Shown here in pieces: positions 46,085 through 55,341 of a stretch of 64,000 bases of DNA. A program made the translations under genes and the position numbers. The DNA comes from Thiobius zoothamnicola. Its GTDB lineage: Bacteria; Pseudomonadota; Gammaproteobacteria; Chromatiales; Chromatiaceae. Where the stretch lies: contig OY782758.1 in the NCBI GenBank assembly GCA_963678215.1, positions 1,054,001 to 1,118,000 on the forward strand. Direction: 5' to 3'. Position 1 is the stretch's first letter; the number at the start of each line of letters is the position of its first letter. The notes beneath the pieces are model-generated. The model searched no databases. It was given only the letters and a program-made list of their open reading frames with translations, and had not been told where the DNA came from.

Positions 46085-47263
46085 ATGAATAAGGACACAA
46101 GCACGCCAGACGGTCAAGCGGATACCGCCAGTTTCTCCCCCAATGACGCTTATTTCATGGCGAGAGCCATCCAACTCGCCAAAAAAGGTTTATACACCAC
46201 ACACCCAAATCCACGCGTTGGCTGCGTCCTGGTCAACCAGCATAAAATCATCGGCGAAGGCTGGCATAAGCGCGCTGGCTCGCCGCATGCGGAAATCAAT
46301 GCGCTGGCTGATGCAGCCAGACAACATGGCGAGTCGATTGCTTCGGCTACCGTCTATGTGACCCTCGAACCCTGTTCGCATACCGGTAAAACCCCTCCCT
46401 GCTCCCAAGCATTAATCGCCGCAGGCGTCAAAAAAGTCGTTATCGCAATGCAGGATCCAAACCCTTTAGTGGCAGGCAACGGCATCCGCCAACTGCGCGC
46501 GGCGGGTATCGAATGCCAAGTGGGTTTGATGGAGCAACAGGCCAGGGCGCTTAACCCAGGCTTCATCAAACGCATGGAACAAGGCTTGCCGTGGATATCG
46601 ATCAAACTGGCGATGAGCCTGGACGGACGCACTGCCATGGCTAATGGCGAAAGCCAATGGATCACTTCGCCAGCAGCGCGTCAGGATGTACAGTTTCTAC
46701 GCGCGAAATCCTCTGCTATTCTGACTGGGGCAGGCACCGTGCTGGCAGATAACCCCTCCCTGAATGTCAGACTGGAACCCGATGAATTAGCCTCCAGTCA
46801 CCCAATACGCCAACCAACGCGAATCATTCTGGATTCAACCTTGAAAACCCCAGCGAATGCACATGTGTTTAATGCGTCAGGCCCCATCATGTTGTTCGCC
46901 CACACAGTTGACGAAGCCAAAAAAGCCGCGCTTGAGGCGAAAGGCGCAACCATCATCACTTTATCCCCTACCCCCTCCGGCACCCTGCCCTTGCGTCAAG
47001 TCTGTCAAGAACTGGCAAAACACGACACCAATGAAATCCATGTCGAAGCTGGAGCGACCTTATGCGGTGCTCTGATGCAGGAAGAACTGGTTGATGAACT
47101 GATCCTATATATGGCTCCCCATCTCATGGGTTCCCAAGCGTGCGGTTTACTCAACCTCCCCGGCCTGGAACAGATGTCACAACGCATGCATTTGGACATC
47201 AAAGATATCCGTGCAATCGGCTCTGATTGGCGTATCATGGCTTACCCAAGTCAGGCTAGCTGA
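46085..47263 (+). CDS. ribD: Bifunctional riboflavin deaminase/reductase RibD
   Basis: A 392-residue two-domain enzyme of riboflavin synthesis. The N-terminal deaminase has THPNPRVGCVLV, the zinc motif SPHAEINAL and LEPCSHTGKTPPC. The C-terminal reductase has KLAMSLDGRTA and GAGTVLADNPSLNVR. It deaminates and then reduces the pyrimidine ring intermediate. About 20 extra N-terminal residues precede the fold. An AGAGGA lies nine bases before the ATG. No other rib gene is near, and it sits inside a possible natural-product operon, perhaps only by chance. Confidence 0.93.
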   Translation: MNKDTSTPDGQADTASFSPNDAYFMARAIQLAKKGLYTTHPNPRVGCVLVNQHKIIGEGWHKRAGSPHAEINALADAARQHGESIASATVYVTLEPCSHTGKTPPCSQALIAAGVKKVVIAMQDPNPLVAGNGIRQLRAAGIECQVGLMEQQARALNPGFIKRMEQGLPWISIKLAMSLDGRTAMANGESQWITSPAARQDVQFLRAKSSAILTGAGTVLADNPSLNVRLEPDELASSHPIRQPTRIILDSTLKTPANAHVFNASGPIMLFAHTVDEAKKAALEAKGATIITLSPTPSGTLPLRQVCQELAKHDTNEIHVEAGATLCGALMQEELVDELILYMAPHLMGSQACGLLNLPGLEQMSQRMHLDIKDIRAIGSDWRIMAYPSQAS

Positions 47264-47347
47264 CAACTCAGTTCAACAAATTCATATTACTCGGACAACG
47301 CCAACCACTTTTTCAAATCCCCCTCATCAAACTTAAGGATTGAAACC

Positions 47348-48388
47348 ATGTCCAAGGATCCTTTAATCGAACAAACCCGCGGTGCGCTGCAGTTTTTAAG
47401 ACAATTGGACCATGATCCAGCGCTGGCCTCACGCTGTGAAAAAACCGACTTGGAAGGACGATGCGCCATTGCCGCCCAACTCGGCTTGCCAATATCCCCG
47501 CTACAACTACGCCGGGCCATACGATCATGGGACTTCGACGGCCACTGGCATCGCTGGCAAAAGAACGGCTGCATTGCCATTGACCCGACAGCATTGCCGC
47601 TGCTAACCGACCCACACCCGTTAACCCATCAACACATCGAAAAATTTCGCCAGGACGGCTTTGTTCAACTGGAACAAATCGCCTCGGCTGAAGAGCTACT
47701 CGCCTACCGCCCAGTCATACGGGATCTGATCGAGCGTTACAACACCGCCAACCCGGGTGAAACGGCTGAAGAACGATGCTATCTGCAAATCCTGAATATG
47801 CATTTACTCAGCGAAGCAGCAGCGCAACTCACCAGAAACCAACGATTCGGCAAAATGGCTGCGGAATTAATGGGCGTGGACTCCGTGCGCCTCTATGTCG
47901 ATCAAGGCCTGTACAAAGAACCAGGCGGGAAAATCACCCACTGGCATCAGGATGGTATTTATTTTCCGGTCAGTAACATCATCACGCTTTGGCTGCCTTT
48001 GACCGATATTTCGCTCGACATGGGACCTGTCGCCTACGCCAAAGGCTCACACCTGGACGGCTATCTGAATTTCAAACCCGATTTTGACGATGCCGAACAA
48101 CGTCTCCCTGATTTTCTGGCTGAACGCAATTACCCTATCTGGGCACCTGACGCCATGCAACTTGGGGATGCCATTTTTCATGATAAATGGACCATTCACG
48201 GCGCTTACCCCAATCTCAGCAACAAGCATCGTGAAGTCGCCGTGATGATTTACTACCCTGACGGCACCCTTATCCCTGAACCCGAAAACGCCATTCAAGA
48301 AACCTGGATTGATATTGTCTTCCCCGGCGCCAAACCGGGAGAACCTGCCGCCAGCCAATATACGCCAATCGTCTACTCCGCCAAATAA
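47348..48388 (+). CDS. PhyH-type Fe(II)/2-oxoglutarate dioxygenase with a Nif11-like N-terminus
   Basis: A 346-residue protein. Residues about 95-320 form a phytanoyl-CoA dioxygenase fold with the iron ligands His200, Asp202 (HWHQDG) and a distal His284 (TIHGAYPN); Arg294 is a candidate 2-oxoglutarate ligand. Residues 10-60 look like a Nif11 leader-type domain: ALQFLRQLDHDPALASRC, then IAAQLGLPISPLQLRRAI. Nif11 domains are leaders of some ribosomal peptides and also occur in enzymes. AAGGA lies eight bases before the start. Substrate is unknown; hydroxylation of a peptide or small molecule is inferred. Confidence 0.78.
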   Translation: MSKDPLIEQTRGALQFLRQLDHDPALASRCEKTDLEGRCAIAAQLGLPISPLQLRRAIRSWDFDGHWHRWQKNGCIAIDPTALPLLTDPHPLTHQHIEKFRQDGFVQLEQIASAEELLAYRPVIRDLIERYNTANPGETAEERCYLQILNMHLLSEAAAQLTRNQRFGKMAAELMGVDSVRLYVDQGLYKEPGGKITHWHQDGIYFPVSNIITLWLPLTDISLDMGPVAYAKGSHLDGYLNFKPDFDDAEQRLPDFLAERNYPIWAPDAMQLGDAIFHDKWTIHGAYPNLSNKHREVAVMIYYPDGTLIPEPENAIQETWIDIVFPGAKPGEPAASQYTPIVYSAK

Positions 48389-48443
48389 GCCTATGAACCA
48401 CGCATAAAGGCAAATCAGCAAACCATCTACAAGGAAATTAGCG

Positions 48444-50450
48444 ATGAAAGCATTGAATGTGTTACTCGTAGGACCCGATTACCGCATGTCCACCGGCTGG
48501 ATCACCATGGACGCCCGCAAAGGCATTGTCGCAGATTTCGGTCCAATCGTATTAGCCACTCTGGCAGGGCTAGCGCCTGATTTCGTCACCATTGATTTAT
48601 GGGATGAACCCACCAAAGGCCATATCACCGACGATACCCAATTTGACAGACATTATGACTTCGTTGGCGTAACCGGCTATTCAGGACATATAGACCAGGC
48701 GCTGCGCATCGCCTCGGTATTCCGTAAACGCGACATGCTGGTCGGGGTCGGCGGGCCGGGCGTTTCAGTGCATCCTCAAGCCTACCGTGATCACTTTGAT
48801 ATTTTATTTATTGGCGAAGCAGAGGAAACCTGGCCGCAATTCCTCGAAGATCTCGCCAATGACAACTACCAAAAAGAATACCGGCAAATATCCAAGCCCT
48901 CGCTGGAAAATGCAACCCCGCCCAAGTGGGATGGTATAGACACTAACGCCTATGCCATGGGGCAAGTACAAACCACCCGGGGCTGCCCATTCGACTGCAA
49001 CTTCTGTGACGTGATTTACTTGTTTGGTCGCAAAATGCGTCACAAACCCATCCCCGTCGTCATGGACGAAATCCGGGAACTCAGCCGACGTGGATTCAGC
49101 ACCGCATTCATCACAGATGACGAATTCGTTGGAGATACGCGCTACACCAAGGAACTGCTCCGTGAGTTGCGCCAGCTCAACCACACTCTGGAACATCCGA
49201 TAGGATTCTCCACCCAGGCCACAATCAACGCCTCCCGAGACCCCGAATTGCTCGAACTCTGCGCTGACGCCGGCATGATGTTCCTGTTCGTCGGCGTCGA
49301 ATCAGTCAATCCGGAAGCCATAAAAAACATCAACAAACTGCCGAATTTAAATAAAGATATGTTTGTGGAAGTGCGCAAGATCATGTCTTACGGCATTGCG
49401 CTGCGAGGCAACACCATTGTTGGATTTGATGAAGACGACACTTCAACCTTCGATCAACTCTTCAGGTTCCACCAAGACGCCTTCATCTCGCTGCCTGCGG
49501 TCACCATTCTGCAAGCACCGCATGGCACGCCACTATGGCGGAAAATGATCGAAAACGGCCAGATCATTGATGCCGGTGCCTTTGAACGCGGACGCTACTC
49601 GGACGATTACGTCGGTTATAACTTCAACACCCTGCCTAAAAACATGACCCGGGTCGAGTTAATGGAAGGTTATCGCGACCTTTATGCAAGACTGTATGAA
49701 TGGGACAACATCAAGCTCAGGAATATCGGCTGGCTGGAGCTTTGCGACCGTCTGCCCCAAATTCCTGAACAAACATTCAGCCAACAAGCACGGGATCTCC
49801 TGCTTGAACAACTCGACCATCGATCATTACTCGACCCAGCCGGGCGGCGGATGATCACCGAAGTCGGCGATGCCTGCCGGGAAATCGCACCCACTTTGTG
49901 GAGCCGATTAAAAGTCTCCATCATCATGCAAGCCCATGTCCGGCAGTCTCTGCACAAAAAAATTCTTCCATCATTGACGGAACAAATCCGCAAGGAAAAA
50001 AGTGGTGAATTCAAACCCGTGGTACGGACTTTCCGCCCGCCAGTACCCATCAGCTTCCGCCAGCATATCCGCGAATTGTTGAGACCCGTGTATGCCAGAC
50101 TGGAACAAAACCTCAATGACCCCAAACAATTAAATGAAACAATCACCGAAGTCTTCGTGGATTTTCTGGTGCGTTGGGGAGATGAGTTTGAAACCCCGGC
50201 CGAACATCATACGGTCTTTTTGATGGAGCTATGTGACCGTACATGCGCCAAGGCGAATGGCGTTCCTCCCGAAACATTCGTACCTAAGGAGAATGGAAAA
50301 CTCCCCTCTGCCGGGCTGATTTTCCGCACCCAGCAAGATATCCTGCGCAATCTGGATCTTGAGTTGGGCTTTGAAGAAAAAATGCCGCATACCCATAGGC
50401 AACAAAATCCTACCTTATCTGAAGCGCAACCAATTATCTGGAAGAATTAA
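48444..50450 (+). CDS. B12-binding-domain radical SAM enzyme, DUF4070-type C-terminus
   Basis: A 668-residue enzyme. An N-terminal cobalamin-binding-like Rossmann domain (about residues 5-140) contains GVGGPGVSVHP and FIGEAEETWPQ. The radical SAM core follows, with the 4Fe-4S motif CPFDCNFC (Cys181, 185, 188) and GVESVNPEAIKNINK. The C-terminal 250 residues match the DUF4070 region of these proteins. AAGGAA lies about nine bases upstream of the ATG. Members methylate or rearrange unactivated carbons in hopanoids, bacteriochlorophyll or natural products. Here it follows the dioxygenase by 55 bp, so both may act on one compound. Confidence 0.87.
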   Translation: MKALNVLLVGPDYRMSTGWITMDARKGIVADFGPIVLATLAGLAPDFVTIDLWDEPTKGHITDDTQFDRHYDFVGVTGYSGHIDQALRIASVFRKRDMLVGVGGPGVSVHPQAYRDHFDILFIGEAEETWPQFLEDLANDNYQKEYRQISKPSLENATPPKWDGIDTNAYAMGQVQTTRGCPFDCNFCDVIYLFGRKMRHKPIPVVMDEIRELSRRGFSTAFITDDEFVGDTRYTKELLRELRQLNHTLEHPIGFSTQATINASRDPELLELCADAGMMFLFVGVESVNPEAIKNINKLPNLNKDMFVEVRKIMSYGIALRGNTIVGFDEDDTSTFDQLFRFHQDAFISLPAVTILQAPHGTPLWRKMIENGQIIDAGAFERGRYSDDYVGYNFNTLPKNMTRVELMEGYRDLYARLYEWDNIKLRNIGWLELCDRLPQIPEQTFSQQARDLLLEQLDHRSLLDPAGRRMITEVGDACREIAPTLWSRLKVSIIMQAHVRQSLHKKILPSLTEQIRKEKSGEFKPVVRTFRPPVPISFRQHIRELLRPVYARLEQNLNDPKQLNETITEVFVDFLVRWGDEFETPAEHHTVFLMELCDRTCAKANGVPPETFVPKENGKLPSAGLIFRTQQDILRNLDLELGFEEKMPHTHRQQNPTLSEAQPIIWKN

Positions 50451-50475
50451 GCACCACACGGCTGTTATCCATTCA

Positions 50476-50519
50476 ACCGTGCCGCCACAAGACGAAACCC
50501 TACCCCACGGCGGCGCGGT
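50476..50519 (+). other. GC-rich hairpin after the radical SAM gene
   Basis: An 11-bp stem (ACCGTGCCGCC with GGCGGCGCGGT, one G-T pair) around a 22-base loop, 26 bases after the radical SAM stop. No T run follows, so it is a possible transcript end or mRNA stability element rather than a classical terminator. Confidence 0.4.
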
Positions 50520-50666
50520 ACAGCAGACGATTTCCTCTATTAGGTCGAAACTTCCCCTTGAGTTTCCGGAAGAAAGCCCGATATATAGAGTCCGAATGAA
50601 CCGATAGTGACAATATTTAGCGCTCGTAAGTAGATTTCTTCTGGAAATCCAGCAATACAGGCAATC

Positions 50667-50939
50667 ATGGCCACTCAAGACCAAATTGACAAAGCTTGGA
50701 ATAATGCCAAGAAAATTCGCGGCAAAAATCCCAAGCAATACCGACAAGACCCCTATGGCAACTCAATGTGCCGCTCTTCATACGGAAAAAACTCCGATCA
50801 AGGTTGGGAAGTTGACCATATCAAACCTAAATCGCGTGGTGGTTCAGATGCCACCAGAAACTTGCAAGCGCTTAATACGAAAGTTAATCGGGAAAAAAGC
50901 GATAGCCTCGTAAAGAAAAGCCGACACTCAACATCGTGA
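50667..50939 (+). CDS. Small HNH endonuclease
   Basis: A 90-residue HNH nuclease. Its core reads WEVDHIKPKSRGGSDATRNLQALNTKVNREKSD, giving the metal-binding histidine and the Asn pair of the family. The single Cys in the motif SMCRSSYG is not part of a zinc pair. The N-terminal half (QDQIDKAWNNAKKIRGKNP) is basic and may contact DNA. It stands alone; no toxin delivery genes or immunity gene are seen next to it. Its role is unknown. Confidence 0.8.
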   Translation: MATQDQIDKAWNNAKKIRGKNPKQYRQDPYGNSMCRSSYGKNSDQGWEVDHIKPKSRGGSDATRNLQALNTKVNREKSDSLVKKSRHSTS

Positions 50940-50964
50940 ATTTCACACCACCATCAGTGATTGC

Positions 50965-51627
50965 ATGACAAACACGAAATACGAATTAGTGATATTCGAT
51001 TGGGATGGCACTTTAATGGATTCAGCGGCGCGTATCGTGACCTGCATGCAACGCGCGGCAACGGATACCGGCAACCCCATTCCTCCACCTGCCGCCATAC
51101 GTCACATCATCGGGCTTGGCATGCACGAAGCAATCGCCATTTTATTTCCCAACATGGATGACACCGCCGCTAATACACTGATAGAAGCGTATCGCGCACA
51201 TTGGCTCAGTGACGACATCGCCCCATCATCTTTGTTTCCCAGCGCTGAACAAATGTTGCGGACATTAGCTGAAGCTGGTTACTTACTGGCCGTGGCGACC
51301 GGAAAAAGTCGGCGTGGCCTGAATAAAATTCTGGATGAAACAAAACTTGGCGATTTATTTGACATGACCCGCTGCGCGGATGAAACCCGCTCCAAACCCG
51401 ACCCTCAAATGGTGCATGACATCCTGGTCGATCTGAATACCGAACCCGCTAACGCCATTGTGATCGGTGATACCGAGTACGATATGCAAATGGCCGGGAA
51501 TGCGCGAGTGGACGCTGCTGGCGTGGCCCACGGTGTACATGGTGTTCAACAATTGCAACAACACGGCGCATTGCATATTTTCACCAATTTAGATGAAATA
51601 CCCGGCTGGTTGAAAAATACATCATAG
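50965..51627 (+). CDS. HAD phosphatase, phosphoglycolate phosphatase-like
   Basis: A 220-residue HAD enzyme. Motif I is FDWDGTLMDS, motif II falls in AVATGKSRRGL, the lysine in RSKPDPQM and motif IV in VIGDTEYDMQMAG. It has a helical C1 cap like Gph. The stop codon is followed by sppA after nine bases. HAD plus sppA, often with rluC, is a common gammaproteobacterial gene order. Rna modification gene rluC itself is not here. Substrate likely 2-phosphoglycolate or another small phosphate ester. Confidence 0.87.
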   Translation: MTNTKYELVIFDWDGTLMDSAARIVTCMQRAATDTGNPIPPPAAIRHIIGLGMHEAIAILFPNMDDTAANTLIEAYRAHWLSDDIAPSSLFPSAEQMLRTLAEAGYLLAVATGKSRRGLNKILDETKLGDLFDMTRCADETRSKPDPQMVHDILVDLNTEPANAIVIGDTEYDMQMAGNARVDAAGVAHGVHGVQQLQQHGALHIFTNLDEIPGWLKNTS

Positions 51628-51636
51628 AGGTTAAGC

Positions 51637-52614
51637 ATGGCGCGTTCTGATTCACCCCAGACAAATCACACAGAAAACAGCGGATGGGAGCGCAAGCTGG
51701 TGGAAACCCTGGCAACAGATGCCTTGAAAGAAAAACGCCGGGCGCGCTACTGGGGCATTTTTTTCAAATTGTTCTTCATCGCCTACCTGATCGCATTATT
51801 GGTCTTGTTGACACCTGACACAGTTGATTTCCAAACAAAAATCACCCAGGAACACACCGCCATGGTCAAACTGGACGGTGCCATCACATCAGATGAAAGC
51901 GGCACTGACGCCGACGCTATCATAAAAGGACTAAAAAGCGCTTTTGCAGACAAAGGAACGCAAGCGGTTATTTTGCGCATCAACAGTCCTGGCGGCTTGC
52001 CAGTGCAATCCAGCTATATACAAAAAGAAATCCTGCGCCTGCGCGAATTACATCCCGAAATCCCTTTATATGCCGTGGTCAGCGATATGTGTGCTTCCGG
52101 TGCCTATTACGTCGCCTCGGCAGCAGATCGCATTTATGTCAACGAATCCAGTATTATCGGTTCGATTGGCGTCCGCTTAGACAGCTTTGGACTCACCGAA
52201 GCGATGAAAGAACTTGGCGTGGAGCGACGCCTCTATACAGCGGGCGAACATAAAGGCATCCTGGATCCATTCAGCCCGATCAGCGCCTTTGCGCAAAACC
52301 ACACTCAACAAATCCTTGATGCATTACACCAAACTTTTATTCAGGCGGTAAAAAACGGACGCGGCGATAAGCTCTCGGATAACCCCGAGCTGTTCAGCGG
52401 TTTGTTCTGGGATGGCGAACGCAGCATCGTGCTTGGCCTGGCCGACGAGATCGGTGATGCCAATTATGTCGCGCGAGAAGTGGTGGGACAGGCCGAAATC
52501 GTTGACTTCACCCCGAAAGAAGATCCTATCGAGCGTTTGGCCAAACGGGCCGGGTTAGCAGTGAGCAGCCATCTTGCCCGACTGTTCGGGATGGAGTTCT
52601 CACCTAAATTATAA
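51637..52614 (+). CDS. sppA: S49 signal peptide peptidase SppA (short form)
   Basis: A 325-residue membrane protease, the short form of SppA with one catalytic domain. A single membrane anchor lies at about residues 46-66. The serine nucleophile is in DMCASGAYYVA, and the general-base lysine in GEHKGILDPF; VILRINSPGG lies at the oxyanion strand. It digests signal peptides left in the inner membrane. It ends at a strong hairpin shared with adk. Confidence 0.93.
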   Translation: MARSDSPQTNHTENSGWERKLVETLATDALKEKRRARYWGIFFKLFFIAYLIALLVLLTPDTVDFQTKITQEHTAMVKLDGAITSDESGTDADAIIKGLKSAFADKGTQAVILRINSPGGLPVQSSYIQKEILRLRELHPEIPLYAVVSDMCASGAYYVASAADRIYVNESSIIGSIGVRLDSFGLTEAMKELGVERRLYTAGEHKGILDPFSPISAFAQNHTQQILDALHQTFIQAVKNGRGDKLSDNPELFSGLFWDGERSIVLGLADEIGDANYVAREVVGQAEIVDFTPKEDPIERLAKRAGLAVSSHLARLFGMEFSPKL

Positions 52615-52622
52615 ATGGCTAA

Positions 52623-52645
52623 ACCCTCATGCCATACATGAGGGT
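52623..52645. terminator. Bidirectional terminator between sppA and adk
   Basis: A perfect 9-bp stem ACCCTCATG/CATGAGGGT with a five-base loop between two convergent genes. On the - strand it is followed by TTTAGCCATTT, giving adk a partial T run; on the + strand the T run is poor. Position between converging genes supports the call. Confidence 0.7.
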
Positions 52646-52667
52646 CATCTCACTATCTTAAACGCAA

Positions 52668-53309
52668 TTAAATGCCAACATGCGTCTTAATTGTATCAAC
52701 GACAACCTGGCTTGACGTGGCATTAATATTCACCAGATTACCCGCCTTCTGATAAAAACCGACCAATGGCGCGGTTTGTTCTTCAAATACATCCAAACGC
52801 TTGGAGATTGCTTCTTCGGTTTCATCATCGCGTTGCACAACTTTGCCGCCACAAGCATCACACACGCCTTCAACTTTGGTCGGGCTGCTTTTCACATTGT
52901 AGATGGCTCCGCAATCCACACAAGTGCGACGGGTCGTCAGACGATCCAGAATCACATCGCGCGGCACATCCAGATTAATCACGCCATCCAATTGAATATT
53001 CAATTTCTCCAACAATGTCTTCAGTGCTTCAGCTTGGGGAATCGTGCGTGGGAAACCATCCAGTAAGAAGCCTTTCTGACAATCGTCTTCCTGGAGACGT
53101 TCGCCCATGATGTCCATGATCAACTGGTCTGGCACTAATTCGCCAGCCTTCATAAAAGACTCAGCTTTCTTGCCCAGTTCAGTACCTTCTTTAACGGCGG
53201 CGCGTAAGATATCGCCGGTAGAAATTTGCACAGAACCATCAATATCCGTCAATAATTTGGCTACGGTGCCTTTACCTGCACCTGGCGCGCCGAGCAGAAT
53301 CAGTCGCAT
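52668..53309 (-). CDS. adk: Adenylate kinase
   Basis: A 213-residue enzyme converting AMP and ATP into two ADP. The P-loop GAPGAGKGT is near the N-terminus, and DGFPRTIPQAEAL lies in the NMP region. The LID domain has the four-cysteine zinc motif CVDCG and CDACG, so it is the zinc-binding bacterial type. It is on the opposite strand to sppA and converges with it at the hairpin. The following gene on this strand side is a DUF1015 gene that is transcribed in the same direction, 186 bp upstream. Confidence 0.97.
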   Translation of the reverse strand: MRLILLGAPGAGKGTVAKLLTDIDGSVQISTGDILRAAVKEGTELGKKAESFMKAGELVPDQLIMDIMGERLQEDDCQKGFLLDGFPRTIPQAEALKTLLEKLNIQLDGVINLDVPRDVILDRLTTRRTCVDCGAIYNVKSSPTKVEGVCDACGGKVVQRDDETEEAISKRLDVFEEQTAPLVGFYQKAGNLVNINATSSQVVVDTIKTHVGI

Positions 53310-53495
53310 AGGGTCATTCCTCGTAACATGAGAGTGTAAAATCGACCGGATTCTGCCACAGAAAGATGATGTTCACAGTTAATCTGATCAATATTAGCAT
53401 TGTTTTTGTTTATATCAGATCCCACACCGCCAGGCGCGCCACGCAAATGCCGCCATCTGGAAGATCAAGATCGCGGCACGTAAACCGATGAAAAG

Positions 53496-54734
53496 CTAAT
53501 CCAATAAATGACTTACCAAGCCATCCGCCAATTTGGGTTCAAACCACGTCGATTTAGGTGGCATCACATCATTGGCATCAGCAACCGCCATTAAATCTTC
53601 CATGCGGGTAGGATAAAGCGCGAAAGCAACCATCCAATCCCCGCTGTCAACCCGCTTCTCCAGTTCACCCAAGCCACGGATGCCACCGACAAAATCAATA
53701 CGCTCATCACGGCGTGGATCGCTAATACCAAGGATAGGCTCGATCAATTGATCGGCAAGCAAACTGACATCCAAACTGGCGACTGGATCGTCCGGAATAT
53801 ATTCTTCACGCAACGCCAACTGATACCACTGCCCCGCCAGATACATACCGAAATAAGCGACATGATCAGGTTTGGCCTGTTTCCCGCTAAGCGATACCTC
53901 AAAACGCGCTGCGACACGCGCCAAAAAATCCTGCTGGGACAACCCATTCAGATCGCGTACGACGCGGTTGTAATCCAGTATCTGCATTTGATCGTGCGGA
54001 AAAATCACGGACAGAAAATAATGATAGCTTTCTGCGCCAGAATGCGACGGATTAGCGGTTTTACGTGCATGGCCAACGCGCGATCCAGCCGCCGAACGGT
54101 GATGCCCATCAGCCACATAAATCGCCGGCATTGTATCAAAGGCATCGGTCAACGCATGAATCTTATCCGCCTCACGAATCACCCAAATTTGATGGCGTAC
54201 GCCATCTTTCGCGGTTACATCCATGTCCGCCTGGCCCGTGCTGGCTTGTGCCAGAATGGCATCTATCTTGGCATGCGCTTTATACACCAGGAAAACCGGC
54301 CCGGTTTGCGCATTCAACGCGTCAATCTGCCGCACCCGGTCATCCTCTTTGACCGGACGGGTGAATTCATGCTTTTTAATACGATTATGATCATATGCCT
54401 CGACCGAAGCTGCAGCCACAATACCGGTTTGCACATGCTCGCCCATCGTCAAACGGTAGACGTAATAACACTCGCTTTCGTCTTTGCTGAGCACGCCTTC
54501 GGCGATCATTCGGTTCAGATTTTCCCGGCCTTTGGCATATACCGCTTCATCATAAGGGCTGATTTCGTCGGGCAAATCAATTTCCGGGCGCGAAATATGC
54601 AGGAAACTCCATGGATGGCCTTCAGCCATCGCTTTGGCTTCGGCCCGATTCATCACATCATACGGCGGAGCAACAACATCAGATTCACGCCCGGCGACCG
54701 GACGCAAACCCGCAAAGGGTTTGACAAGTGGCAT
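53496..54734 (-). CDS. DUF1015 family protein
   Basis: A 412-residue cytoplasmic protein with the DUF1015 beginning VKPFAGLRPVAGRESDVVAPPYDVM, YVADGHHRSAAGSR in the middle and VMPPKSTWFEPKLADGL at the end. The conserved His pair and Asp in ADGHHR suggest a catalytic site, but function is not established. In many bacteria it is near serine biosynthesis genes; not so here. It is transcribed towards adk. Confidence 0.9.
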   Translation of the reverse strand: MPLVKPFAGLRPVAGRESDVVAPPYDVMNRAEAKAMAEGHPWSFLHISRPEIDLPDEISPYDEAVYAKGRENLNRMIAEGVLSKDESECYYVYRLTMGEHVQTGIVAAASVEAYDHNRIKKHEFTRPVKEDDRVRQIDALNAQTGPVFLVYKAHAKIDAILAQASTGQADMDVTAKDGVRHQIWVIREADKIHALTDAFDTMPAIYVADGHHRSAAGSRVGHARKTANPSHSGAESYHYFLSVIFPHDQMQILDYNRVVRDLNGLSQQDFLARVAARFEVSLSGKQAKPDHVAYFGMYLAGQWYQLALREEYIPDDPVASLDVSLLADQLIEPILGISDPRRDERIDFVGGIRGLGELEKRVDSGDWMVAFALYPTRMEDLMAVADANDVMPPKSTWFEPKLADGLVSHLLD

Positions 54735-55341
54735 AACAACTCCATCAGCTAATCAATCATTCAGCGCGCATTCTACTGTTTGCAAGGATACCGAGGGAAC
54801 CCGGAACAGCGTATTCGTCAGCAAAAAACCGCCTTCCCACGCCTTAAATTTGCTTCAACCAACCCGCCTTGACTTATTTTTATCCCTGCTCAGATAATGC
54901 GGACATCAACAAGCCGCTAAAGTTTGCTCAAGCAAACCCCGTCACTGGCTTAGATCGTATCACCATAAGAGTAAGGGCAAGCCGTTTACGCATAATCCAC
55001 GTCAATATTTTGCGGAAAACGGAATTTTGTCAGCACCGCTTACCTTGTCCAGGGTTGTGGCACGACGACAAAAAGTATTTGAACAAGCAAAGGAAGTGAG
55101 AGACATCTCCATTAAATGACAGAACAAAATACGAAGCGATGACAATGCTCTGTAGTCTTCAGGAACTAGACTTGAACAACACAAACCACCCCTGCTCCAG
55201 CCAGGGCAATAAAACCAGCTACCAGGCGATTTAGGTTATTCTTTCCTGCATCATAGTGAATATTTAAGATATGGATATCTATCATTGCATGATTAACGAC
55301 GGAAAAGACAAAACATCTCTTTTTGATGTTCAAAATTAACT
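54735..55341. other. Noncoding stretch of about 600 bp with no clear gene
   Basis: Short reading frames occur on both strands (for example 54869-55099 + and 55002-55184 -), but none has a convincing start or a recognised motif. No tRNA, CRISPR or strong terminator hairpin is seen. It probably contains the diverging promoters of the DUF1015 gene and the SPFH gene, and perhaps remnants of a lost gene. Confidence 0.5.

Noticed and set aside
46085..47263. RibD as a specialised tailoring enzyme of the possible peptide operon
   Set aside because: All deaminase and reductase motifs are those of ordinary RibD, so the housekeeping role is the simpler reading.
53748..54752. 334-codon + strand reading frame opposite the DUF1015 gene
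   Set aside because: It is the antisense shadow of a well-matched DUF1015 coding sequence and has no recognisable motif or ribosome site.
54869..55184. Small reading frames on both strands in the 600-bp gap before the SPFH gene
   Set aside because: No convincing starts, motifs or conserved text; more likely noncoding or remnants.
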